Under the pieces are notes generated by a model, which made no database searches, had not been told where the DNA came from, and worked only from the letters and a program-made list of their open reading frames with translations. Shown in pieces: positions 7,183-16,057 of a stretch of 64,000 bases of DNA (position 1 is its first letter; every line of letters starts with the position of its first letter). Made by a program: the position numbers and the translations under genes. The DNA is from an uncultured Maribacter sp. (GTDB lineage Bacteria; Bacteroidota; Bacteroidia; Flavobacteriales; Flavobacteriaceae): NCBI GenBank assembly GCA_947504045.1, contig CANNFY010000004.1:62001-126000 (forward strand), given 5' to 3'.

Positions 7183-7677
7183 CTAGGGGTTCAATATGGT
7201 TCTTAGTTTTGTTTTTACTCTATTCATTTTAACTCTAGCATTAACCTCAGAAATACCAAGAGTCTCAGAAATTTCTCTATAATCTTTGTCTTCTAAATAC
7301 AAAAAAACTAACGCCTTGTCAATATCGCCAAGTTGTTTTACAGCTTTGTACATTAATTTTAATTGTTCTTCTTCGGTTTCATCATATTCATCTGCCTTAA
7401 TTTTAAAAATTACAGAGTCATAATCTTGCGTTCTAATAGTTCTTTTAGATTTTCTATATAATGTAATAGCTGTGTTTAAGGCTACTCTATACATCCAGGT
7501 ACTAAATTTAGCCTCTCCTCTAAATTTAGGGTACGCTTTCCAAAGCTGTATAGTTATTTCTTGAAAGAGATCATTATGTGCGTCCTTATCATTTGTATAT
7601 AAGGTACAAACTTTGTGAACAATATTTTGGTTGCTCTGCAAATTTGTAACAAATTGGTGTTCCAATTCTTTATTCAC
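7183..7677 (-). CDS. ECF-type RNA polymerase sigma factor
   Basis: A 164-residue sigma-70 family protein. Region 2 spans about residues 12-80 (DLFQEITIQLWKAYPKFRGEAKFSTWMYRVALNTAI, the -10 recognition and core-binding helices). Region 4 spans about 105-158 (YLEDKDYREISETLGISEVNARVKMNRVKTKL, a helix-turn-helix). Length and lack of regions 1 and 3 are typical of ECF sigmas. It is followed directly by a four-helix membrane protein that probably controls it. The 196-base gap upstream, shared with the divergent NDH-2 gene, contains no element I can assign with confidence. Confidence 0.92.
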   Translation of the reverse strand: MNKELEHQFVTNLQSNQNIVHKVCTLYTNDKDAHNDLFQEITIQLWKAYPKFRGEAKFSTWMYRVALNTAITLYRKSKRTIRTQDYDSVIFKIKADEYDETEEEQLKLMYKAVKQLGDIDKALVFLYLEDKDYREISETLGISEVNARVKMNRVKTKLRTILNP

Positions 7678-7873
7678 TCTTTGGTTGGTAGGTTGTTTTT
7701 TTAATTAGTATATAAAATGCATAATTTGTTACAAGATATATTTAAAAAAAATATTTTACCATAAAAACTATAAAATAAACAGTGTATTAGGTAAAGCTAT
7801 TAAAATAGAAAAACCATATATAGTTTTGGTTTTATAAACTGTTAATCGTTAATTTTACAGTATATCTTTATCT

Positions 7874-9166
7874 ATGAATATTCCTAAGTTAAGTTGTCCT
7901 AGAATTGTAATTATTGGTGGTGGTTTTGGTGGTTTGTCATTAGCACAAAAATTAAATAAAAAAGAAGTTCAAGTAGTACTCATAGATAAAAATAACTACC
8001 ATACTTTTCAACCTTTATTATACCAAGTATCTACCGGAGGTTTAGAGCCAGATTCTATTGCTTATCCAATACGTAAGGTTCTTAAAGATTATAAAGATTT
8101 TCATTTTAGATTAGCAGAGGTAAAGAAAATAAACCCTAAAGAAAAATCGATTGTAACAACAATTGGAGATTTGTCTTACGATTATTTGGTTATAGCTACA
8201 GGTTCTGAAACTAATTTTTTTGGAAATAAAGAGATTGAGGAAAATGCTATGACAATGAAGAGTATTCCGCAATCTTTAGATTTAAGAAGTTTAATAATTG
8301 AAAATTTTGAACAGGCTTTACTAACTGATGAAATGCATGAAAGAGATGCATTAATGAATTTTGTTATTGTTGGTGGTGGTCCAACTGGCGTTGAGCTAGC
8401 AGGAGCTTTGGCAGAAATTAAAAAAGGAGTTTTACCAAAAGATTATCCAGATTTAGATACCAGAAGAGCACAAATAAATTTAGTGCAAAGCGGAGACCGT
8501 ATTTTACCAGGCATGAGTGAAAAAGCTTCTGAAAAGGCAGAAGAATTTTTAGAAAAACTAGGGGTAGAAATTTGGAAAAATACGAGAGTAACTGGGTATA
8601 ATGGAAAACTAGTAACTACAAAAACAGAGCTTACGTTTAATAGCGCTACAGTTGTTTGGGCAGCAGGAGTAATGGGTGCAACAATAAAAGGGATAGATGC
8701 TAAAGAGTTGTTAGTTAGAGGTAATAGAATACGTGTAAATGAATTTAACCAAATAATAGATTACCCAGAAATTTTTGCAATTGGTGACGTTGCGTGTATA
8801 GAAAATGACGAAACACCTAGAGGGCATCCAATGATGGCGCAACCTGCAATACAACAAGGAAAAAATTTAGCCAAAAATTTAATTAATTTATTAGAAGGTA
8901 AAGAGCTGCAACCTTTTGCCTATAAAGACAAAGGTAGCATGGCTACAATTGGGCGGAACAAAGCTGTTGCAGATACAAACAGATTTAAATTTCAAGGTGT
9001 GTTTGCTTGGTTTGTTTGGATGTTTGTACACCTATTTTTTTTAATTGGATTTAGAAATAGAGCAATAGTATTTGTAAATTGGGTGTATAATTATATACGT
9101 TTTGATCGAGAAGCACGCTTAATAATTAGACCCTATAATAGAGATTATAGCCAGTTTAAAGATTAG
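7874..9166 (+). CDS. ndh: Type II NADH:quinone dehydrogenase (NDH-2 family)
   Basis: A 430-residue flavoprotein with two dinucleotide-binding folds. The FAD site is IVIIGGGFGG at residues 11-20. The NAD site is VIVGGGPTGVELAGALAE at about 164-181. The quinone-side segment YHTFQPLLYQVSTGGLEPDSIA and the FAD-closing AIGDVA are also present. The C-terminus has aromatic, amphipathic helices (FAWFVWMFVHLFFLIGF) that attach the enzyme to the inner membrane. It oxidises NADH and reduces menaquinone without pumping protons. It appears monocistronic. Confidence 0.9.
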   Translation: MNIPKLSCPRIVIIGGGFGGLSLAQKLNKKEVQVVLIDKNNYHTFQPLLYQVSTGGLEPDSIAYPIRKVLKDYKDFHFRLAEVKKINPKEKSIVTTIGDLSYDYLVIATGSETNFFGNKEIEENAMTMKSIPQSLDLRSLIIENFEQALLTDEMHERDALMNFVIVGGGPTGVELAGALAEIKKGVLPKDYPDLDTRRAQINLVQSGDRILPGMSEKASEKAEEFLEKLGVEIWKNTRVTGYNGKLVTTKTELTFNSATVVWAAGVMGATIKGIDAKELLVRGNRIRVNEFNQIIDYPEIFAIGDVACIENDETPRGHPMMAQPAIQQGKNLAKNLINLLEGKELQPFAYKDKGSMATIGRNKAVADTNRFKFQGVFAWFVWMFVHLFFLIGFRNRAIVFVNWVYNYIRFDREARLIIRPYNRDYSQFKD

Positions 9167-9276
9167 TGTTAAACGTTTTGTTAAAGTAGTTGTATATTTT
9201 ACTTTTTATAAGTGGTTACTTTATATTTGAGAGCCAATACTCCTAGTTTACTTACTGTAGGCGGTAAATTCAAGTT

Positions 9277-10173
9277 TTAATTTCTTGGATGAAACTTATG
9301 CATAACTTCTGCTAAGTGGCTGCGATCCACATGCATATAAATTTCTGTTGTAGTAATACTTTCATGCCCTAACATTTGTTGTATTGCTCTTAGATCTGCA
9401 CCATTTTCTAATAAGTGAGTGGCAAAAGAGTGCCTAAACGTATGTGGACTTATATTTTTATGTAACCCAATTTTTTCTGCCAATTGTTTTACTATAGTAA
9501 AAATCATAGCTCTAGTTAATTGCTTGCCTCTACGGTTTAAAAATAAAGTGTCTTCAAAACCTTTTTGAATATTTAAGTGTGAGCGAATTTCTTTCTTGTA
9601 AATGGTAATGTATTTTTTATTTATGTTGCTTATAGGAACAAAACGCTGTTTGTTCCCTTTTCCAGTAACCTTAATAAAATCTTCTTCAAAAAATAAATCA
9701 GAAATTTTTAAATCTACCAATTCTGTAACTCGTAAACCACACCCATAAAGTGTTTCTATAATAGCTCTATTACGTTCCCCTTCTGGTTTGCTTAAATCTA
9801 TAGCACTAATTAAATTGTTTATTTCTTTTTCAGATAAGGTGTCGGGTAATTTTCTTCCAATTTTAGGAGATTCTACCAAATCCATCGGGTTATCCTCTCT
9901 ATAATCTTCAAAAATTAGATAACTAAAAAAACTTTTTAGGCCAGAAATTATTCTAGCCTGTGATCTAGGGTTTACTACTTTTGCTATTTCATATACAAAC
10001 TGTTGTACCGTTTCTTTATCTATACTTAAGGGAGAAGAGTTAGAATTACACGAGGTTAAAAAAAGGGTTAGTTTTTCTACATCTAAAATGTAATTTTTTA
10101 TAGAATTAGTAGATAAGCCCCTTTCTAGTTTAAGGTAGTGTTCATAGTCTTTCAGGGCATGTTTCCAATTCAT
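9277..10173 (-). CDS. xerD: Site-specific tyrosine recombinase XerD
   Basis: A 298-residue tyrosine recombinase that resolves chromosome dimers at dif with its partner XerC. The N-terminal SAM-like domain covers about residues 1-100. The catalytic set is complete: Arg148 (GCGLRVTEL), Lys172 (GKGNKQR), His244 and Arg247 (HTFRH), His270 (LGHESITTTEIY) and Tyr279 (IYMHVD). Length is normal. The neighbourhood with nearby aroQ on the opposite strand is common in Flavobacteriia and argues for the housekeeping XerD, not a mobile-element integrase. Confidence 0.92.
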   Translation of the reverse strand: MNWKHALKDYEHYLKLERGLSTNSIKNYILDVEKLTLFLTSCNSNSSPLSIDKETVQQFVYEIAKVVNPRSQARIISGLKSFFSYLIFEDYREDNPMDLVESPKIGRKLPDTLSEKEINNLISAIDLSKPEGERNRAIIETLYGCGLRVTELVDLKISDLFFEEDFIKVTGKGNKQRFVPISNINKKYITIYKKEIRSHLNIQKGFEDTLFLNRRGKQLTRAMIFTIVKQLAEKIGLHKNISPHTFRHSFATHLLENGADLRAIQQMLGHESITTTEIYMHVDRSHLAEVMHKFHPRN

Positions 10174-10318
10174 ATAGTAAAGATACTAATCTGTTTTATT
10201 AATTATTTGCTTTAAAAATAACGTTTAGAAGTTTTTTTAATGTTAAAAATACCACATTTATTACCATTATAGGATACATATTTTAAAGCACTTTTTTATT
10301 CAAATGCGTATAATTATG

Positions 10319-10326
10319 TACATTTG
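10319..10326 (+). promoter_or_regulatory. -7 box upstream of the first beta-barrel gene
   Basis: TACATTTG matches TAnnTTTG and lies 26 bases before the ATG at 10353. A clear -33 TTG is not seen at the expected distance. Confidence 0.45.
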
Positions 10327-10352
10327 GCACTCAATTAAAACACTAACTAGTT

Positions 10353-10949
10353 ATGAAAAAAAGTATTTATGTAATAATCGCATTTTTAAGCCTAGGGCTT
10401 ATGCAAATGAATGCCCAAGTAATTCAAGGAACAACATCTTCTAGTTCTGATATTAGATTTGGAGGTAAAGTTGGTTTAAATATGTCTTCTTTAGGAGGAG
10501 ATTCTACATATAGTTATGACTCTAAGCCAGGTTTTCATGTAGGAGGGTTATTAGAAATTCCTTTTAATGATATGATAACTATTCAGCCAGAAGCGTTAGT
10601 ATCATTACAGGGTAGTGGAGGTTTCTTTGAAGATGATTTAAATTTTTGGTATTTAACAGTGCCAGTTATTGTAAAGTATAATGTTTGGGATGAGCTATAT
10701 ATAGAAGCAGGACCACATGTAGGAGTTTTATTTGCAGATAATCTAGATGGAAATAGCTTTGGAGGAGCAACAACTAATACCTTTTTAGAATCTAATAGAT
10801 TAGATTTTGGTTTAGGTGCTGGTGCGGGCTACCGTTTAAATGATGAATTTTATTTTCAATTACGATTTAGTGCAGGTTTTATAAACGCTATTAAAGATAC
10901 AAAATCTAAAAACAGAGTTTTGCAGCTATCTGCTGTATATTTCTTATAA
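10353..10949 (+). CDS. Outer-membrane beta-barrel protein (porin-like family)
   Basis: A 198-residue exported protein. The signal peptide reads MKKSIYVIIAFLSLGLMQMNAQ with cleavage after the NAQ, followed by a low-complexity segment. From about residue 36 alternating hydrophobic/polar strands and FGGKVGLNMSSLGG, GFHVGGLLEIPF and GLGAGAGYRL are typical of the OmpW/OprF-like eight-stranded barrels that Bacteroidota carry in large numbers. The last residues (LQLSAVYFL) form the terminal strand with an aromatic near the end. The ligand or role is not deducible. A terminator follows 21 bases after the stop. Confidence 0.85.
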   Translation: MKKSIYVIIAFLSLGLMQMNAQVIQGTTSSSSDIRFGGKVGLNMSSLGGDSTYSYDSKPGFHVGGLLEIPFNDMITIQPEALVSLQGSGGFFEDDLNFWYLTVPVIVKYNVWDELYIEAGPHVGVLFADNLDGNSFGGATTNTFLESNRLDFGLGAGAGYRLNDEFYFQLRFSAGFINAIKDTKSKNRVLQLSAVYFL

Positions 10950-10970
10950 GATTTAGACACAAAATAGTTA

Positions 10971-11000
10971 AAAAGCAGGAGTTTTTCTCCTGCTTTTTTT
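10971..11000 (+). terminator. Rho-independent terminator after the first beta-barrel gene
   Basis: An 11-bp stem AAAAGCAGGAG / CTCCTGCTTTT with a TTTTT loop, running into a T-tract. Confidence 0.85.
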
Positions 11001-11123
11001 ATGCAAAAAAAATTATAAACTACTTAGTTTGTAATTCCACCACTATAATTTTAACACTCACAACAAAAATGAGGAGGTAGAATACATGGCAGTTATATTT
11101 ACGTTTCTATAAATTAAGCAATT

Positions 11124-11648
11124 ATGAAAAAAAATGTATTTATCTTAATATTCACCTTTGTAACCTTAGCAGTAAGTGCGCAGCGTAATGTAGACAGAAC
11201 AAACTTTAGAGCAGGTTTAAATGCAGGCTTTATAGTAGGCGATTTTTCTGAAGCATATACTTTTGGGTTAGGAGTAGATATGTACCACCATTGGGGAGTT
11301 AGTAAGGCTTTAGATGTAGGTGTTACAGCAGGTTTTTTTAATGCCTTTGGTGAAGAACAAAATATAGTTAATTCAAGTTCTGTTAGTACAGGGTTTTCTA
11401 ATCTTCAATTTTTGCCAGTAGGGGCATCATTAAGAGTATATCCAGGAAAAAATGTTGGCTTTAAATTTGGTAGCGATTTTGGTTACGCTGTTGGTATTAA
11501 TAGTGGAAACGAAGGAGCACTTTATTATAGACCTTCTGTAGGTATAGATTTAAGAAACGGTACTAATGAGTTTAATGTTTCTTATTTTGTTGTTAATGAT
11601 CAGGTTACTTTTTCTTCTGTTGTAATAGAGTATTTATTTCTTTTTTAA
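11124..11648 (+). CDS. Hypothetical outer-membrane beta-barrel protein
   Basis: A 174-residue exported protein: signal MKKNVFILIFTFVTLAVSAQ, then repeated strand-like segments (FRAGLNAGFIVGDF, GLGVDMYHHWGV, VGVTAGFFNAFG, VGFKFGSDFGYAVGI) and an aromatic terminal strand ending EYLFLF. It is the same general class as the gene just upstream but not an obvious duplicate at sequence level. An unusual AGGAGG plus nine-codon mini-ORF lies just before it (11072-11112). Confidence 0.8.
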   Translation: MKKNVFILIFTFVTLAVSAQRNVDRTNFRAGLNAGFIVGDFSEAYTFGLGVDMYHHWGVSKALDVGVTAGFFNAFGEEQNIVNSSSVSTGFSNLQFLPVGASLRVYPGKNVGFKFGSDFGYAVGINSGNEGALYYRPSVGIDLRNGTNEFNVSYFVVNDQVTFSSVVIEYLFLF

Positions 11649-11716
11649 TTATTAAAAGTAGGTAAATAATGATATGGCTTTACTACAATTAAAGGCATTA
11701 TTAGTATTTTTAGCCC

Positions 11717-12130
11717 ATGAAGATTTTAATATTAAATGGGCCTAATTTAAACTTATTAGGAAAAAGAGAGCCAGAAGTTTACGGAAGTACAACTTTTCAA
11801 GATTATTTTACAGAGTTAAAAGAAAAATTTCCGACAGTAGATTTAGAATATTATCAATCTAATATAGAAGGAGAAATAATTAGTAAGATACATGAAGTTG
11901 GTTTCTCTTATCAAGGTATTGTATTAAATGCAGGCGCTTATACACACACTTCTATAGGTATTGGCGACGCTGTTAAAGGAGTTGAAACTCCAACAGTAGA
12001 AGTGCATATATCTAACACTCATAAAAGAGAAGATTTTAGGCATGTTTCTTATATTTCGCCAGCTGCAAAAGGGGTAATCTTAGGGTTTGGACTTCAAAGT
12101 TATGATTTGGCAATTAAGAGTTTTCTGTAA
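11717..12130 (+). CDS. aroQ: 3-dehydroquinate dehydratase, type II
   Basis: A 137-residue enzyme that converts 3-dehydroquinate to 3-dehydroshikimate in the shikimate pathway. The family signature ILNGPNLNLLGKREPEVYG (residues 4-22) holds the catalytic tyrosine (YG at 21-22) and mobile-loop arginine. NAGAYTHTSIGIGDA and VHISNTHKREDFRHVSY supply the substrate-binding asparagine, the histidine and the second loop. Length is standard. Its TAA is followed with no gap by the TTG that begins the next gene. Confidence 0.95.
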   Translation: MKILILNGPNLNLLGKREPEVYGSTTFQDYFTELKEKFPTVDLEYYQSNIEGEIISKIHEVGFSYQGIVLNAGAYTHTSIGIGDAVKGVETPTVEVHISNTHKREDFRHVSYISPAAKGVILGFGLQSYDLAIKSFL

Positions 12131-12850
12131 TTGAAAAAAGCATATTTTAATTGGAGTTCAGGTAAAGATGCAGTTCTAGCTTTAGACAAAATTCTAGCGG
12201 AAAAGGAGTATGCTATATCTAAACTTGTAACTACAGTAAATACAGATTTTAATAGGGTTTCTATGCATGGTCTATCTATAGAGCTACTGGAACAACAAGC
12301 AAAGTCCATTGGTATTCCATTACAAAAAATACAATTAGCTGGTAATGTAAGTATAGATAGTTATAATTTAGAAATGAAAAAAGTAATGAAAAACCTTGTA
12401 AAAGAGGGGTTTGAATATTCTTTTTTCGGTGATATTTTTTTAGAAGATTTAAGAGTATATAGAGAAAAAAAGTTATCAGAAGTAGGTGTAAAAGGAGTTT
12501 TTCCACTTTGGAAAAAAAACACCAAAAAATTACTAGAAGAATTTTTAGAAAAAGGATATAAAGCTATTACCGTTTGTGTTAATGCAAAGATGTTAGATGT
12601 TTCTTTTTGTGGTAGAATAATAGATGAAAATTTTATTAAAGACTTACCCGATAATGTTGATTTATGTGGTGAAAATGGAGAGTTTCATACATTTGTGTAT
12701 GATGGGCCAATTTTTAAAAAACCAATAAATTTTACGATAGGAGAAAAGGTGCTTAGGAATTATACCTCTTCAAAAAATGATGACGATTGTTTTATAAAAG
12801 ATCCCGCTTGGGATACGTCTTTTTGGTACTGTGATTTAGTTGCTAACTAA
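12131..12850 (+). CDS. Dph6-like ATP pyrophosphatase (diphthine-ammonia ligase family)
   Basis: A 239-residue protein of the adenine nucleotide alpha-hydrolase (PP-loop) superfamily. The PP-loop FNWSSGKDA is at residues 6-14. VCVNAKMLDVSFCGRIID, DLCGENGEFHTFVYDGPIF and the C-terminal region match the bacterial proteins related to archaeal/eukaryotic Dph6. Bacteria lack diphthamide, so the substrate here is unknown. The only reasonable start is TTG at 12131 (homologues also begin M-K-K), directly abutting and in frame with the aroQ stop, which implies termination-reinitiation. Confidence 0.83.
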   Translation: MKKAYFNWSSGKDAVLALDKILAEKEYAISKLVTTVNTDFNRVSMHGLSIELLEQQAKSIGIPLQKIQLAGNVSIDSYNLEMKKVMKNLVKEGFEYSFFGDIFLEDLRVYREKKLSEVGVKGVFPLWKKNTKKLLEEFLEKGYKAITVCVNAKMLDVSFCGRIIDENFIKDLPDNVDLCGENGEFHTFVYDGPIFKKPINFTIGEKVLRNYTSSKNDDDCFIKDPAWDTSFWYCDLVAN

Positions 12851-12853
12851 TTT

Positions 12854-13132
12854 TTAAGCTTCTTTTAAATATTTTTTGTCTACATAAAAAGTAGCAAAAG
12901 GAAGTAATGATGCAATTAATAAAATGGCTAAACGTTTTATGCTCCATTTTTTTTCGAACCAAAATATGATAGCCAAAATTACATAAGCTATAAAAAGAAA
13001 CCCGTGAGCATAACCTACAAACTTATTAGGTTCAGGAATATTTGCTAAATATTTAAGAGGCATAGTTAAGCCAAATAAAAGTAAATAAGAAATACCTTCT
13101 AAAATTGCAGTTAATCTAAATATTTTTAGCAT
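12854..13132 (-). CDS. DUF3817 family small membrane protein
   Basis: A 92-residue protein with three hydrophobic helices. It has the family's N-terminal pattern LKIFRLTAILEGISYLLLFGL and a histidine-bearing GYAHGFLFIAYVILAIIFW. DUF3817 proteins are small integral membrane proteins of unknown role. It is convergent with the Dph6-like gene (3 bases between stop codons). Confidence 0.82.
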   Translation of the reverse strand: MLKIFRLTAILEGISYLLLFGLTMPLKYLANIPEPNKFVGYAHGFLFIAYVILAIIFWFEKKWSIKRLAILLIASLLPFATFYVDKKYLKEA

Positions 13133-13144
13133 ATATTTTGGTAT

Positions 13145-13184
13145 AAAAAAAGCAGCAATAACTGTAAATTAAGATATTGCTGCT
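13145..13184 (-). terminator. Terminator downstream of lpdA
   Basis: On the minus strand AGCAGCAATA and TATTGCTGCT form a 10-bp stem (13151-13160 with 13175-13184), followed by a run of six T. It lies 18 bases after the lpdA stop. Confidence 0.7.
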
Positions 13185-13202
13185 CTTACATAAATTATTA
13201 TT

Positions 13203-14594
13203 TTATAAATGTATTACTTCATCATAAGCATCCGCAACAGCTTCCATAACTGCTTCACTCATTGTAGGGTGTGGGTGTACTGCTTTTAATATTTCATGAC
13301 CAGTAGTTTCTAATTTACGAGCTACAACAGCTTCTGCAATCATATCTGTAACTCCAGCACCAATCATATGGCATCCTAACCATTCTCCGTATTTGGCATC
13401 AAAAATAACTTTTACAAAACCATCTGGAGTTCCAGAAGCTTTTGCTTTACCACTTGCAGAGAAAGGAAATTTACCAACTTTAATATCTAAACCTTGCTCT
13501 TTAGCTGCTTTTTCTGTTAAACCTACAGAGGCAATTTCTGGAGAACAGTATGTACAACCAGGAATGTTGCTATAATCTAAAGGCTCTATATGCATTCCTG
13601 CAATTTTTTCTACACAAAGTATACCTTCTGCAGATGCAACATGTGCTAATGCTGCTCCAGGTGTAACATCACCAATTGCAAAATAACCAGGAATATTTGT
13701 TTGGTAAAAATCGTTTACTAGAATTTTGTCTCTATCGGTAGCAATACCAACTTCTTCTAATCCTATATTTTCAATATTAGTTTTAATGCCAACAGCAGAA
13801 AGTACTAAGTCTGCTTCTAAAACTTCTTCACCTTTAGAAGTTTTTACAGTAGCTTTTACTCCTTTACCAGAGGTATCTACAGAAGTAACTTCGGCAGAAG
13901 TCATTACTTTTATTCCGGCTTTTTTAAGGCTACGTGCTAATTGCTTAGAAACATCTTCATCTTCTACAGGAACAATATTTGGAAGATATTCTACAACAGT
14001 TACTTTAGTACCCATTGCATTATAAAAGTATGCAAACTCAACACCTATTGCACCACTACCAACAACAATCATTTCTTTAGGTTGTTTTTCAAGGCTTAAG
14101 GCTTGTCTGTATCCAATTATTTTTTTGCCATCTTGCGGTAAACTAGGTAATTCTCTACTACGAGCACCAGTTGCAACAATAATATTTTGTGCAGAATATT
14201 CTGTAACAGTACCATCTTCTGCAGTAACATCTACTTTTTTACCTGGTTTTAATTTACCAAAACCATTTATTACTTCAATCTTGTTTTTTTTCATTAGGAA
14301 TTGAACACCTTTGCTCATTCCATCTGCAACGTCTCTACTACGTTTTACAACAGCATCAAAATCTTTTTCAACATTATCAGCTTTAAGCCCGTAGTCTTCT
14401 GCATGTTTAAGATACTCAAATACTTGCGCAGATTTAATTAAAGCTTTGGTAGGAATACATCCCCAATTTAAACAAATACCACCAAGGTTTTCTTTTTCTA
14501 TAACAGCTGTTTTTAAACCTAATTGAGAGGCTCTAATTGCAGCTACGTAACCTCCTGGTCCGCTACCTAAAACAATAACATCAAAAGTGCTCAT
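13203..14594 (-). CDS. lpdA: Dihydrolipoyl dehydrogenase (E3)
   Basis: A 463-residue flavoprotein disulfide reductase shared by the pyruvate and 2-oxoglutarate dehydrogenase complexes and the glycine cleavage system. The start is the ATG giving MSTFDVIVLGSGPGGYVA; a longer in-frame reading upstream adds residues before the FAD site that relatives lack. Residues 8-16 form the FAD GxGxxG loop. Cys41-LNWG-Cys46 is the redox disulfide. VVGSGAIGVEFA is the NAD site. HPHPTMSE near the C-terminus supplies the catalytic His-Glu. It could serve the gcvT of this window. Confidence 0.95.
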   Translation of the reverse strand: MSTFDVIVLGSGPGGYVAAIRASQLGLKTAVIEKENLGGICLNWGCIPTKALIKSAQVFEYLKHAEDYGLKADNVEKDFDAVVKRSRDVADGMSKGVQFLMKKNKIEVINGFGKLKPGKKVDVTAEDGTVTEYSAQNIIVATGARSRELPSLPQDGKKIIGYRQALSLEKQPKEMIVVGSGAIGVEFAYFYNAMGTKVTVVEYLPNIVPVEDEDVSKQLARSLKKAGIKVMTSAEVTSVDTSGKGVKATVKTSKGEEVLEADLVLSAVGIKTNIENIGLEEVGIATDRDKILVNDFYQTNIPGYFAIGDVTPGAALAHVASAEGILCVEKIAGMHIEPLDYSNIPGCTYCSPEIASVGLTEKAAKEQGLDIKVGKFPFSASGKAKASGTPDGFVKVIFDAKYGEWLGCHMIGAGVTDMIAEAVVARKLETTGHEILKAVHPHPTMSEAVMEAVADAYDEVIHL

Positions 14595-14626
14595 ATATCT
14601 ATCTTTTTTATATAAAATTTGAACTG

Positions 14627-14634
14627 CAAAAGTA
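14627..14634 (-). promoter_or_regulatory. -7 box upstream of lpdA
   Basis: On the minus strand TACTTTTG matches TAnnTTTG, 32 bases before the lpdA ATG. A TTTG at 14660-14663 is 25 bases upstream of it, slightly more than the usual spacing. Confidence 0.5.
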
Positions 14635-14724
14635 CAAAACAAACTGAAAAGATTTAATTCAAAATTAAATTAATATGTGTTACTTTAAACATTTAGTATA
14701 AGTGTAGAACTGTTTAGGGTAGAA

Positions 14725-14768
14725 TAAAAAAAATGTAGAACAAAGTTTATATAACCTTATTCTACATT
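14725..14768 (-). terminator. Terminator downstream of msrB
   Basis: On the minus strand AATGTAGAA and TTCTACATT (14760-14768 with 14732-14740) form a 9-bp stem with a 19-base loop, followed by a T-tract. It lies 21 bases after the msrB stop. Confidence 0.6.
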
Positions 14769-14789
14769 TTAGTACTTTTAAATAGATAA

Positions 14790-15278
14790 CTAACTTTTTG
14801 GAATAAATTTTAATGCAGCACCATTTATACAGTGTCTTTCTCCGGTAGTTTTTGGTCCATCATTAAAAACATGCCCTAAATGGCCACCACAAGTTGCACA
14901 ATGCTCTTCGGTTCTCTTGTAGCCAATTTTATAATCTACATCAAAAGCAACATTATCTTTAATTTCTCTATCAAAACTTGGCCATCCTGTTCCAGAATCA
15001 AATTTGTGTTCACTTTTAAATAAAGGAGTGCTACAAGCTGCACAAACATATGTGCCCTCTTCTTTATTATGTAGAAATTCACTAGTTCCTGGGGTTTCGG
15101 TACCTGCTTTTCTAAGTATGTAATATTGTATATCTGTAAGTTCTTTTCTCCACTCAGCATCTGTTTTAGATACTTTGTATGTTTCTTTTGTAGTCTCTTT
15201 AGTTATTTCTTTTTTTTGAGATATTCCTTTGCAACTAGTAATGGCAAAAGCTATTATGGCTAAAATTCTTAAATACAT
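14790..15278 (-). CDS. msrB: Peptide-methionine (R)-S-oxide reductase MsrB, lipoprotein form
   Basis: A 162-residue envelope enzyme that repairs oxidised methionine R-sulfoxide. It begins with a lipoprotein signal (MYLRILAIIAFAITSC, Cys16), unlike cytoplasmic MsrB. The two zinc CXXC pairs are CAACSTPLF and CATCGGHLGHVF. The catalytic cysteine is in RHCINGAALKF (Cys150). GTGWPSF is the conserved substrate loop. Everything essential is present. Periplasmic electron supply is not evident nearby. Confidence 0.93.
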   Translation of the reverse strand: MYLRILAIIAFAITSCKGISQKKEITKETTKETYKVSKTDAEWRKELTDIQYYILRKAGTETPGTSEFLHNKEEGTYVCAACSTPLFKSEHKFDSGTGWPSFDREIKDNVAFDVDYKIGYKRTEEHCATCGGHLGHVFNDGPKTTGERHCINGAALKFIPKS

Positions 15279-15332
15279 ATTATTTTTTTGTAAACTAGTC
15301 GTGTATGGTGGAGTAACCTTTCAGTAAAACTG

Positions 15333-15869
15333 TTAATTTATAGTAAAAGTTTCAATACTATTTTCATCTATTCCAACATTTTCTAGTAAAGAAGATAAGT
15401 TGGTTTTATCAAAAGTACCGCTATTAAGAATTACAGCAGGAACAACAACAATTCTAAACCATTGGTTATCGGTTAGGTTTGTACTTGTTAAACTAGCATC
15501 AAATTCTGGTTCTAAATAAATACTGTAATCTCCAGAGGTAAAATCAAAATTATAAAAAGCAGTACCGTTTTCTGTAATTATAGGTTGTGGAAGTTGTCTC
15601 CATATATCAAGACCATTAATTACTTCTTCTAGTCTATATATTAAAACAACATCACTTTCTAAAACTGTTATGCCATTACTGTAGTTAGATGCTAAATATT
15701 CAAAAGTATTAGCATTACTATTAAAAGTCATGTCTACATTAATTTCAAAAGCTTCGGCTTCAAAAACATCTCCGTCTATTCCGTCAAAACCAGCTGGCCC
15801 TTGTGGTCCTTCACATGAAAGGATAAATAAACTTAAAAAAACAACAATAAAGGGTCCTATTTTTTTCAT
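15333..15869 (-). CDS. Hypothetical lipoprotein with short collagen-like motif
   Basis: A 178-residue lipoprotein from the ATG at 15869 (MKKIGPFIVVFLSLFILSC, lipobox Cys19). A longer in-frame reading has no signal peptide at its N-terminus. Right after the lipidated cysteine comes EGPQGPAGFDGIDGD, a few Gly-X-Y triplets. Flavobacterial lipoproteins of unknown role often show this. The rest is beta-rich (YSIYLEPEFDASLTSTNL, QWFRIVVVPAVIL) and likely forms a single domain outside the membrane. Function unknown. Confidence 0.75.
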   Translation of the reverse strand: MKKIGPFIVVFLSLFILSCEGPQGPAGFDGIDGDVFEAEAFEINVDMTFNSNANTFEYLASNYSNGITVLESDVVLIYRLEEVINGLDIWRQLPQPIITENGTAFYNFDFTSGDYSIYLEPEFDASLTSTNLTDNQWFRIVVVPAVILNSGTFDKTNLSSLLENVGIDENSIETFTIN

Positions 15870-16057
15870 AATAATTTTTTTTAATGAGTAATCTGGTTTC
15901 TTTTGTTTAAATTGATGAACTAAATATATCAAAAAGCATTCCAACTTTTAAAAACGAATATTTTAATGTAAAGATAAAGTCTTGTAGTTAACTATAAATT
16001 TAAATACTACGTTTTTTGTTTAAAGTTGCTTAGATTTACGATAAATACTATATAATT

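Noticed and set aside
9277-10173. Tyrosine recombinase as sign of an integrated element
   Set aside because: Length, catalytic residues and housekeeping neighbours fit chromosomal XerD. No att repeats, tRNA or phage genes are near.
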